Below, in pieces: positions 1 through 7,300 of a stretch of DNA of 14,950 bases. Source of the DNA: CAZJNX01 sp964547415 (GTDB taxonomy: Bacteria; Pseudomonadota; Alphaproteobacteria; Rhizobiales; Amorphaceae); contig CAZJNX010000117.1 in assembly GCA_964547415.1 (NCBI GenBank), positions 1-14,950 on the forward strand. The letters are read 5' to 3'. Each line of letters starts with the position of its first letter. Position 1 is the stretch's first letter. Below the pieces are notes generated by a model. It searched no databases, was not told the DNA's origin, and saw only the letters and a program-made list of their open reading frames with translations. Position numbers and translations under genes: made by a program.

Positions 1-1049
1 TCGAGCGGATCGTGAACGTGCCCGCCCGCGGCCTCGGGCAGGTGGCGCTCAGGACGCTCACCGAGTTCGCGCGCGCCCGCCGCATCCCGATGCTGGAGGC
101 GGCCGACGAGCTTTTGCTCACCGACGAGATCAAGGGCAAGGCGCGGACGGGCCTGCGCCAGCTCGTGTCCGCCTTCGCCCGCTGGCGGGAGCGGATGGCC
201 GCGATCCCCCACGCCGAGCTCGCCGAGATCGTCCTCGACGAATCGGGCTACACGGACATGCTGAAGGCCGACCGGTCGGCCGACGCGCCCGGGCGGCTCG
301 AGAACCTCAAGGAACTCGTGCGTTCCATGGAGGAGTTCGACAGCCTGCCGAGCTTCCTCGAGCACGTCTCCCTCGTGATGGACGTGGAAGCGGAAGGGTC
401 CGGCGAGGCCGTCACCCTCATGACGCTCCACCGGGCGAAGGGGCTCGAGTTCGACACGGTCTTCCTGCCGGGCTGGGAGGAGGGGCTGTTTCCCAACGCC
501 CGCGCCCTCGACGAGAACGGGCAAGCCGGCCTCGAGGAGGAGCGGCGGCTCGCCTACGTGGGCCTTACCCGGGCCAAGCGGCGGCTTTTCGTGTGGTTCG
601 CGATCAACCGCCGCCTCCACGGCATGTGGCAGCCGACGGCCCCCTCCCGCTTCCTCGACGAGTTGCCGGAGGACCACGTCCGGGTGCGCGAGGACGCGGG
701 CTACGGCGGCGTCGGCGGCTACGGCGCGAGCCGCTTCGACACGGTGGAGGCCTTCGCCTCGCCCTACGCGACGCCGGGCTGGGAGCGCGCCCGGCGCCGC
801 CGGGACGAGACGGCGAAGGCGGCGGGCGGCAGGGGCGGAAAGCCGTCCGCGGGCCCCCTCACCATCGAGGGCGAGCTCGTCGCCAAGTCGGTGACGGAGC
901 GCCCGTCGGCGTTCGCAGGCGGCGAGCGCGTCTTCCACCTGAAGTTCGGCAACGGGACGGTTTCGGCGGTGGAGGGCAACAAGCTCACCGTCGACTTCGA
1001 CAAGGCCGGCCGCAAGCGCGTCCTCGATACCTTCGTCGAGCGCGCCTGA
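1..1049 (+). CDS. uvrD: UvrD/PcrA-type ATP-dependent DNA helicase, C-terminal part (5' truncated by window)
   Basis: This is the 3' part of a superfamily 1A 3'-5' DNA helicase that unwinds DNA in nucleotide excision repair, mismatch repair and replication restart. The frame is open from the window edge (first full codon at 3), so the real start and the Walker A half lie outside. The first visible residues ERIVNVPARGLG match the conserved 2B-domain entry of UvrD/PcrA. Motif V (VTLMTLHRAKGLEF, starting at visible residue 137) and motif VI (YVGLTRAKRR, from 185) are intact. The last 40 or so residues (GERVFHLKFGNGTV... to the end) are the small C-terminal beta domain seen in PcrA/UvrD, which contacts RNA polymerase in studied homologues. 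It is the only + strand gene here and converges on the MFS gene. Whether to call it uvrD or pcrA cannot be settled from this half. Confidence 0.93.
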   Translation, partial: ERIVNVPARGLGQVALRTLTEFARARRIPMLEAADELLLTDEIKGKARTGLRQLVSAFARWRERMAAIPHAELAEIVLDESGYTDMLKADRSADAPGRLENLKELVRSMEEFDSLPSFLEHVSLVMDVEAEGSGEAVTLMTLHRAKGLEFDTVFLPGWEEGLFPNARALDENGQAGLEEERRLAYVGLTRAKRRLFVWFAINRRLHGMWQPTAPSRFLDELPEDHVRVREDAGYGGVGGYGASRFDTVEAFASPYATPGWERARRRRDETAKAAGGRGGKPSAGPLTIEGELVAKSVTERPSAFAGGERVFHLKFGNGTVSAVEGNKLTVDFDKAGRKRVLDTFVERA

Positions 1050-1085
1050 GCCTGCCCCGCGTCACCGGATCGGTCGGCCCTTGAA

Positions 1086-1112
1086 CCCGCGCCGCGACAT
1101 GCCGGCGGCGGG
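1086..1112. terminator. possible hairpin between convergent uvrD and MFS genes
   Basis: An imperfect inverted repeat fills part of the 63-bp gap between two convergent stop codons. The arm at 1086-1094 (CCCGCGCCG) pairs with 1103-1112 (CGGCGGCGGG) with one bulged G, leaving a loop of about 8 nt. Its place between convergent genes suits a bidirectional terminator. No T-run follows on either strand, so intrinsic termination would be weak. In DNA this GC-rich such repeats also arise by chance. Confidence 0.3.
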
Positions 1113-2330
1113 TCAGCCGAGGCGGCGGTCGTCGGCGAACCGCCCCAGGGCGAGGGCGCCCGCGGAGCCGACGAGCATGGGGACGAGCATCACCCAGACC
1201 GTCCCGCCCCACAGGCCCGCGTCGATCATCAGGCCGATCAGGAAGGTCACCACCGCCCCGCCGCCCACCTGGAAGGCGCCCGCGAGGCCCGAGCCGGTGC
1301 CGGCGAGCTCGGGGCGAACGCTCACCGCCCCCGCTACCGCGTTGGGCAGGGCGAAGCCGTTGCCGAGCCCGAGGAGCAGCATGGGCACGAAGAGCCCGGC
1401 CGCCGACGTCTCGAACAGGATATGGCAGCCGGCCGCCAGCACGACCCCGCAGAGCGCGATGGCGTTGCCGAGCACGATCATGCGCGACAGGCCGAGCCTC
1501 GCCCCGTACCGCCCGGTCACGAAGTTGCCCGCGATGTAGCCGATCACCACGAGCGTCAGGTAGAGGCCGTAGCTCGACGGGGTGAGGTCGAACAGCTTGA
1601 CCGCGAGGAACGGCCCGCCGGCGATGAACGAGAAGAAGGAGGTGGACAGGAGGCACAGCGTGCCGGTGAAGATCCAGAAGTCCGGGATCGAGACGAGCCG
1701 CCAGCTCTCCCGGGCAAAGGTGGCGAGCTGGCCGCGCCGCCCGGCGGCGGGCCGCGTCTCGACGAGGCGCAGGACGACGATCAGCGTGACGAGCCCGCCG
1801 TAGACGGCCATCAGGTCGAAGATCCGCCGCCAATGGTTGAAATCGGCCACGAAGCCCCCGATCACCGGCGTCACCATGGGCGCCACCGCCATCCCCATCG
1901 TGACGTAGCCGATGAGGCTCGCCGAGCGGCTCGAGCCGTGGACGTCCCGGATCACCGCCCGGGCGAGGGAGTAGCCGGCCGCTCCGCCCACCGCCTGGAC
2001 GACCCGCCCGACGAGCAGGACCTCGACCGAGGGGGCGAGGGCGCACACGAGGCTGCCGAGGGTGAACAGCCCCATGCCGGCGATGAGGACGGGCCGGCGC
2101 CCGAGCATGTCGGAGATCGCGCCGACCACGATCTGAGCCACGGCCGTCGCGGCGAGGTAGAGCGAGAGGCTGAGCTGGATGAGGGTGGTCGTCGTGTCGA
2201 GGTCGCGCTGCATGTGTGCGAGCGCGGGCACGTACATGTTGAGCCCGATGGGCATCGCCGTGGACACGATGATGAGGAGGGACAGCGAGGGCATGGCGGC
2301 CCCCGGGCCCGTCGGTGCGTCGGCTTTCAT
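1113..2330 (-). CDS. MFS drug-efflux transporter, Bcr/CflA type (DHA1 family)
   Basis: A 405-residue inner-membrane proton-coupled exporter of the major facilitator superfamily; the bicyclomycin/chloramphenicol-resistance (Bcr/CflA) branch is the best match. The length is typical of the branch, and hydrophobic segments run throughout, consistent with 12 helices. Motif A (GAISDMLGRRP, residues 70-80) lies after TM2. A motif B-like RVVQAVGGAAGYSLARAVIRD follows, with its Arg at 109. A motif C-like TM5 (GMAVAPMVTPVIGG, about 146-159) marks it as an exporter. TM1 reads IGLNMYVPAL, with Asn31 where many Bcr proteins have Asp (DMYLPAL). The start is uncertain: ATG at 2330 has no clear Shine-Dalgarno sequence, and a second in-frame ATG at 2294 (Met13) would still keep TM1 whole. 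The substrate cannot be read from sequence. It is probably its own transcription unit, given about 850 bp upstream before grpE. Confidence 0.9.
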   Translation of the reverse strand: MKADAPTGPGAAMPSLSLLIIVSTAMPIGLNMYVPALAHMQRDLDTTTTLIQLSLSLYLAATAVAQIVVGAISDMLGRRPVLIAGMGLFTLGSLVCALAPSVEVLLVGRVVQAVGGAAGYSLARAVIRDVHGSSRSASLIGYVTMGMAVAPMVTPVIGGFVADFNHWRRIFDLMAVYGGLVTLIVVLRLVETRPAAGRRGQLATFARESWRLVSIPDFWIFTGTLCLLSTSFFSFIAGGPFLAVKLFDLTPSSYGLYLTLVVIGYIAGNFVTGRYGARLGLSRMIVLGNAIALCGVVLAAGCHILFETSAAGLFVPMLLLGLGNGFALPNAVAGAVSVRPELAGTGSGLAGAFQVGGGAVVTFLIGLMIDAGLWGGTVWVMLVPMLVGSAGALALGRFADDRRLG

Positions 2331-2441
2331 CGGCAACCCGGATCCGGCCCCGTCCGGCGGCGGCCCTCGCCCCCGGGCACCGCGCCCCGCTGGATCGGCG
2401 GCGGGCGGCGAGGCTCGGGTAAATGACACACTTCCCCGCCC

Positions 2442-2448
2442 GTATAAA
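2442..2448 (-). promoter_or_regulatory. AT-rich -10-like element, possible MFS promoter
   Basis: On the - strand this reads TTTATAC, which resembles a sigma-70 -10 box. It lies in the only AT-rich island of the gene-free stretch, about 112 bp upstream of the MFS start. No -35 resembling TTGACA sits at 16-18 bp spacing, so the call rests on composition and position only. The same bases read TATAAA on the + strand, where an ATGACA lies at a poor 14-bp spacing. Confidence 0.2.
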
Positions 2449-3071
2449 GACAGGGCTGCCGCCCCGCAGACGCATGGCGCGGCACGCGGCCACGGGTGGC
2501 AAGGCCGGGCGCGACCATCGTTGGGGCTCACGGCCGCCAGAACCTCGCGGGTCGGGCCGAATTTGTCGCCCGCCCGAAGCACCGTCGCCGGAACCCACGC
2601 GCGTCCGGTTCGCCGGCGGCCCCCCGACGAACGCCCGCCACGGGCCGGTGCCGGGCGGGCGAGGGAGGGCTCCCCCGTGGCGCCGCCGGGCGGCGGGCGG
2701 CGCGTTGTTGCCTGGCCGACGGCTGCGAGCCGTGTCGCGACGGTCGGCATCGGCCCGGGTGGTCCCTCTTTCAGGGGGCGACCGCGGGTGGCCGACGTCC
2801 GGGCCGTTCCTCCACCGCCGGCTGGAGGATGCCGGGCGCGCGCCGCCGTGGCACCGCATCCGTTCCCGCCCCGCCCGGCAACCATGCCGATACGGCGTGA
2901 CCGACGTCCCGCTCGACGAATGGCTGCGGCGCGTACGCGCTTCCACGGCGACAAGAGCGGCGGCAGCAGCCCGTCGGAGCGTGGTCTCGGGCGACGGCGC
3001 GGTGAGGGATGCTTGCGGCGATGGACCGGTTGCCCGAACGGATCTCGGCGAAAACCGCCCCCGGCGGAGCG

Positions 3072-3088
3072 GCGCAAGGGATTTGCGC
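3072..3088. repeat. perfect inverted repeat, GCGCAA-N5-TTGCGC
   Basis: Arms at 3072-3077 and 3083-3088 pair perfectly around the 5-nt spacer GGGAT. The symmetry would suit a dimeric regulator site or a small RNA hairpin. It lies about 90 bp downstream of the grpE stop and about 740 bp from the MFS start, so no target gene is evident. No second copy was noticed in the window. Confidence 0.35.
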
Positions 3089-3121
3089 GACCTGTTTCCC
3101 TGAGACCGTCGGCGCCGGTCA

Positions 3122-3161
3122 ACCGCCCGCCGGGCCGTCGGCGGCCGCCGGAGCGGGCGGT
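3122..3161 (-). terminator. possible grpE transcription terminator
   Basis: A perfect 9-bp stem (ACCGCCCGC at 3122-3130 with GCGGGCGGT at 3153-3161) closes a 22-nt loop that contains its own 12-bp palindrome CGGCGGCCGCCG (3139-3150). It begins 17 nt past the grpE stop, where an intrinsic terminator would be expected. The 3' side on the - strand reads only TT before GACC, so there is no U-tract. It may instead be a 3'-end stabilising stem or part of a Rho-dependent end. Confidence 0.35.
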
Positions 3162-3177
3162 GCGGCGCGCCGGGGCG

Positions 3178-3861
3178 TCAGCCGCGCTCCTCGCCGCCGG
3201 CGGAGCCCGCACCGGCGTCCGCGTTCTCCCGGGGCGGCTGCTTCGGGCCGCCCTTGGAGACGCCGACCATCGCCGGGCGCAGGACGCGCTCGCCGATGAC
3301 GGCGCCCTCCTGCACCACCTGAACGACCGTGCCGGCCGGCACCTCCGGGTTCGGCACCTCGAACATGGCCTGGTGGAGGTTGGGGTCGAACCGCTCGCCC
3401 TCCGGGTTCAGCGGGCGGATGCCGTGGCGCTCGAAGACGGAGCGCAGCTCGCGCTCGGTCATCTCGATGCCCTCCACGAGCCCCTTGAGGCCGGAGGCCT
3501 CGAGCTTCTCCCCGTCCGGCATCGCCTCCATCGCCCGGCGAAAATTGTCGGCGACCGACAGCATGTCCCGGGCGAAGGCGGTCATGGCGTACTGGCGGGC
3601 GTCGGCGACCTCCTTCTGGGCGCGGCGTCGGGTGTTCTCCGCCTCGGCGAGGGCGCGCAGGAGCTGGTCCTTTATCTCCGCCACCTCGTTCTCGAGCCGG
3701 GCGACCGTCTCGAGCGGGTGCTCCTCGATGAGGCTCGCCTCTTCGCTCCCGCCGGTCGCATCGTCCGGCCGGGGGCCGTCGGCCGACGTGTCGTTTCCGC
3801 CGGAAGCGGCGGTCTCGCCGCCGTCTCCGGGGCGCCGGTCCTTCTCGTCCTCGATCGTCAT
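3178..3861 (-). CDS. grpE: GrpE, nucleotide exchange factor of the DnaK chaperone
   Basis: A 227-residue cytosolic cochaperone that releases ADP from DnaK so the chaperone can let go of its client. Residues 1 to about 50 are acidic and low-complexity, as in other GrpE N-termini. A long heptad-rich helix follows (from about LETVARLENEVAEI onward, ending near residue 150), which in known GrpE forms the dimer coiled coil. The C-terminal beta wing carries the family signature FDPNLHQAMFEV and continues VVQEGAVIGERVLRPAMVGVSK. The ATG at 3861 has AGGA 8 nt upstream. The length slightly exceeds E. coli GrpE (197) because both tails are extended. It lies 116 bp downstream of trxA on the same strand. 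Its frequent partners hrcA and dnaK/dnaJ are not in the window. I saw no heat-shock (RpoH-type) promoter or CIRCE element upstream. Confidence 0.95.
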   Translation of the reverse strand: MTIEDEKDRRPGDGGETAASGGNDTSADGPRPDDATGGSEEASLIEEHPLETVARLENEVAEIKDQLLRALAEAENTRRRAQKEVADARQYAMTAFARDMLSVADNFRRAMEAMPDGEKLEASGLKGLVEGIEMTERELRSVFERHGIRPLNPEGERFDPNLHQAMFEVPNPEVPAGTVVQVVQEGAVIGERVLRPAMVGVSKGGPKQPPRENADAGAGSAGGEERG

Positions 3862-3914
3862 GACGCGTGTCCTGGCCTTCCTGCGCTCGCGATTGTCGTG
3901 CGCGCGCCGGAGCG

Positions 3915-3954
3915 GCGGGCGGCCCCTGTCCGGTGGAGCGGGCCGGCCGCCCGC
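3915..3954 (-). terminator. GC-rich stem-loop between trxA and grpE
   Basis: A perfect 10-bp stem (GCGGGCGGCC at 3915-3924 with GGCCGCCCGC at 3945-3954) encloses a 20-nt loop. It starts 24 nt after the trxA stop and ends 53 nt before the grpE start. No U-tract follows on the - strand. It could end the trxA message, slow readthrough into grpE, or protect a processed trxA 3' end. Sequence alone cannot separate these. Confidence 0.35.
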
Positions 3955-3977
3955 GCGCGGCGGGGCGGCGCGCGGGG

Positions 3978-4298
3978 TCAGACCGCCCCGTTGATCCAGT
4001 CGACCAGCTTGCCCTTCGGCGCCGCGCCCACCTGGGTGGACATCGGCTCGCCGTTCTTGAAGAGCATCAGGGTGGGGATCGACCGGACGCCGTACTTCAT
4101 CGCGGTCTGCGCGTTCTCGTCAACGTTCAGCTTGGCGACCTTGATCTTGCCGTCCATCTCGGCGGCGATCTCCTCGAGGGCGGGGGCGATCATCCGGCAG
4201 GGGCCGCACCACTCGGCCCAGAAGTCCACCACGACCGGCTCATCGGCCTCCAGCACGTCCGCCTGGAACGATGCATCGGTGACTGCCACGGGTCCCAT
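3978..4298 (-). CDS. trxA: thioredoxin 1
   Basis: A 106-residue cytosolic disulfide reductase. It has the active site WCGPC (Cys31 and Cys34) after the strand VVVDFWAE, Asp25 in the buried acid position, and the cis-proline loop SIPT with Pro75, followed by LMLFKNGE. Length and fold order match classical thioredoxin. The ATG at 4298 is chosen because it gives the standard N-terminus and has GAGG 5 nt upstream; an in-frame ATG at 4364 would add 22 residues not typical of the family. It receives electrons from thioredoxin reductase and supplies ribonucleotide reductase and other targets (family knowledge). It follows addA by 72 bp on the same strand, a gene order I recognise from other alphaproteobacteria. 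A good promoter candidate sits in that gap. Confidence 0.97.
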   Translation of the reverse strand: MGPVAVTDASFQADVLEADEPVVVDFWAEWCGPCRMIAPALEEIAAEMDGKIKVAKLNVDENAQTAMKYGVRSIPTLMLFKNGEPMSTQVGAAPKGKLVDWINGAV

Positions 4299-4345
4299 GT
4301 CCGCCTCACGTCCTTGAAGCGCGCAAGCCGCGCGCGTGCGGCCGG

Positions 4346-4374
4346 AACGTATGTGCCGCACCATGGACCGTCAA
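4346..4374 (-). promoter_or_regulatory. sigma-70-type promoter candidate for trxA
   Basis: On the - strand a -35 box TTGACG (4369-4374, within CTTGAC, the alphaproteobacterial -35 preference) is followed by exactly 17 bp and then TACGTT (4346-4351), a weaker -10. The predicted start near 4339 leaves a 5' leader of about 40 nt ending in the trxA Shine-Dalgarno sequence. The -35 overlaps the addA stop codon (4371-4373). The -35 is a 5/6 match and the -10 a 3/6 match to the E. coli consensus. Confidence 0.45.
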
Positions 4375-7300
4375 GCGGACGCGCCCGCCCCCGCCGCCGC
4401 CTTCACATCCGGCAGGAGGCGGGGCGGAACGGCGACGATCCGCGGCACGGCCGTGTAGAGGAGGACCGTCTCCACCGGCCGGTCCACCGCGAGCGGGGCG
4501 AGGAGGGCGCGGTAGACGGCGAGCTGTTCCCGGTAGCGGCGGGGAACGGCGTCCGCGTCCGCGGGCGCGGCCCGGTCGGTCTTGAAGTCGACGACGACGA
4601 GCCGGTCCCGCTCCACCACGAGCCGGTCGATCCGCCCGCTCGCCCGCACCCGCCGCCCGCCCGGCAAGAGGACGTCGCCCACTACGTCCCGCTCGGCAAG
4701 GCCCGGTGCCGACAGGAGCGCGGCGACCGCGGGGTCGGCGAGCGCGGCCACCGCCTCGTCCGCGAGGGCCTCCCGCGCCGCCGGCGGGGTCTCGGGCGCG
4801 GCGACGGAGAGGAGGCGGCGGGCCGCCACCGGCCGGTCGGCGGGCGCGATCTCCACGAGGTGCTCGAACAGGCGGTGGACGAGGTCGCCCCGCGTCACCG
4901 CCTCCACCGCCTCCTCGGGGCGCGGGAGCCCGTCGCCGCGCTCCGCCGTCCCCGCTTCGCCTGCGCCGGAAAAGCCCGCGGCGGCCGACAGGCGCGGGAC
5001 GGAGACGGGCCGGACGGCGGGGGTCGCCAGGAAGGCCGGAAGGGGATCGTTCCCGGCGGGCGCGGCGGGCGCGGCGGGCGCGGCGGGCCGCGGGGGCGCT
5101 TCGGCGGGCGGCGGCGCGGCATCGGGCACCGAGCCCGTCCACCGCCAGGCGGCGATCTCGCCGTCCGGCCCCGCCACGGTCTCGCACCCCGCGCCGAGGG
5201 CGGCGCTCACCGTCTCCATCCAGCAGTCCGGGTGGGGGCCCTTCGGCCCGCAGAAGCCGCACACCACCAGGCGGTCCTTCGCCCGTGTCATTCCGACGTA
5301 GAGGAGGCGGCGGTACTCGCGCACCGCGGCCGCCCGCCGCTCCGCCTCGAGGGCGGTGATCGCCTCGGGCCGATAGTCCCGCGACGGGGCGAACACCAGG
5401 CCCGAAAGGTCGCCGCCGAGCGGCAGGGGAAAGAACGGGTCGCCCCGGCCGGGGGGGACGGGCGCACCGGTGTGATCGACGAGGAAGACGAGGCGCGCCT
5501 CGAGGCCCTTCGCGCCGTGGACGGTCATGACGCGCACCGCGTCGGCGGTCCCGCCGGTCTCCCGCTTGATCTCCGTCGTCGACCGGTCGAGGCGGTGGAG
5601 GAAGCCCTCGAGGGTGGGCACGGCCGATTCCTCGTGGGCGAGGGCGGCGGCGAGGAAGGCGTCGAGGATCTCCGCCACCTCCGGCCCGAGCCGCTCGAGG
5701 AACCGCCGGCGGCCGCCGAGGGGGCCGAGCACCTCCCCGTAGAAGTCGAACGGGCGGGCCCCGCGGGCGGCCCGCACCAGCCGTTCCACCGTCTCCGCTG
5801 CGCCGGCGAAGGCGACCTCCTCCCGGCGGGCGAGGAGGGCCGCGCGCAAGGCGCCCGGGCGGCCGTGGGCGAGGTCGAACAGCGCCTCCTCGGGAAGGTC
5901 GACGAGGGGGCTCCTGAGGACGGCGGCGAGCGACAGGTCGTCCGCCGGGGTGAGGGCGGCGCGGGCGAGGGCGGCGAGGTCCTTCACCGCGATGTCGGCG
6001 ACGAGGTCGAGCCGGTCCGCGCCCGCCACGGGGACGCCGGCCTGCTTGAGGGCGCGGTTCATGAGATCGGCGAAGCCCGCGCGCTTCCTCACGAGCACCA
6101 TCACCTCGCCCGGCGTCAGCGGCTCGCCGTCCGGGAAGACGAGGGGCCGGTCGAGGAAGTCGCGGACCGTGGCGGCGATGCGGCCGGCAAGGCGCATGGC
6201 GCCGGACTGGCGGGTGTCGTGGTCGAGGGGGAGCGTCCAGTCGTCCGGGCCGTCGGCAGATGCGTCGGCCATCGGCGGCCAGACCTCCACCACCCCCGGC
6301 GCGTCGGCGCGCACCGGGTGGTGGCTGATGCCCTCGTCCCCGGCGAAGAGCGCGGCGGCGAGGTGCGGGCGCGCGAAGGTGACGTCCACCGCCGACAGGA
6401 CCGCCTCGGTGGAGCGGAAGGAGTGGCCGAGGACCACGTCGTGGAAGGGGGCGCCGGTCGCCTCGGCCCGGCCCCGCCAGTCCCGCCGCTCCCGGTCGAA
6501 GCCCTCCGGGTCCGCGCCCTGGAAGGAGTAGATCGACTGCTTGCCGTCGCCCACCACGAACAGGGTCCGCGGCTCCTCCCGGGCGCTGAGGCCGGCGAAG
6601 AACTCCTCGGCGAGGCGGCCCACGATCCGCCACTGGTCCGGGCTCGTGTCCTGGGCCTCGTCGACGAGGATGTGGTCGATCCCCTGGTCGAGCTTGTAGC
6701 GCACCCAGTCGGCGGCCTCCCGCGTGGCGAGGAGGGCGAGGGCGTGGGCGACCTGGTCGGCGTAGTCGATGAGCCCGCGCCGGCCCTTCTCCCGCTCCAC
6801 CGCCGCGATCGTCCGCTCGGCGAGGGAGAAGAGGGCCGCGCTCGCCTCCGCGGCGAGGGCCGCCCGCCGCCGGTCGAGGAGGGCCTCGAGCCGCTCGCAC
6901 TCGGCCGCGAACGCCTCGGCGACCCAGGGAACGGCGGCGCCGATCGCCTTCGTCACGAAGGTCTTGCGCGGGGCGAGGGCGCCGTCGCGCACCGTCATGA
7001 AGACGGCGAGCCAAAGGTCCGCCTCAGCGCCCGGCTCGGCGGCGCGGAAGGCGTCGAACCGGTCCTTCAGCTTCCGGTCGTTGGGCCCGCTGTTGCCGAG
7101 GGCCCCGCACAACTCGTCGACGAGCTCGGGGGGGAAGCGCTCGGACGCGCAGATCTCGTCCTCGATGGTCTCCACCGTCTCGCCCGGGGCGAGGCCGAGG
7201 GCATCGCCGAGCACCCGCGCCACCCCTCCCGGCCCGTCGGCGCGGCGCAGGAGTTCGAGGAGCGGGCGGCGGTGGTGGACGGCGGCGGCGAGGGTGTCGG

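Larger units (their letters stand above)
2331..3177. other. gene-free stretch between grpE and the MFS gene
   Basis: About 850 bp with no convincing gene on either strand. Several long open frames cross it, but their translations are Arg/Pro/Gly/Ala-rich and show no recognisable domain or hydrophobic pattern, as expected of GC-rich non-coding DNA. I found no T-loop signature of a tRNA and no recognisable RNase P, tmRNA or SRP RNA core. It holds one AT-rich island (about 2418-2450, including TATAAA at 2443-2448), a perfect 6-bp hairpin GCGCAA-GGGAT-TTGCGC (3072-3088), a 5-bp hairpin at 3104-3120 and a larger stem next to grpE (3122-3161). Control elements for the MFS gene must lie here, but I cannot place a promoter with confidence. 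Confidence 0.6.

Noticed and set aside
2755..2785. A short hairpin CCCT-CTTTC-AGGG in the gene-free stretch considered as a terminator
   Set aside because: The stem is only 4 bp plus a wobble pair, with no T-run and no upstream gene on the + strand for it to end.
2423..3103. A possible 226-residue + strand protein in the gene-free stretch
   Set aside because: It is Arg/Pro/Gly-rich with no hydrophobic core, no recognisable family and no clear ribosome binding site. Competing frames on both strands are equally open.
4299..4364. An upstream in-frame ATG that would extend thioredoxin by 22 residues
   Set aside because: The extension is not typical of thioredoxin, and the ATG at 4298 has a GAGG 5 nt upstream. 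The longer start also falls before the predicted transcription start.
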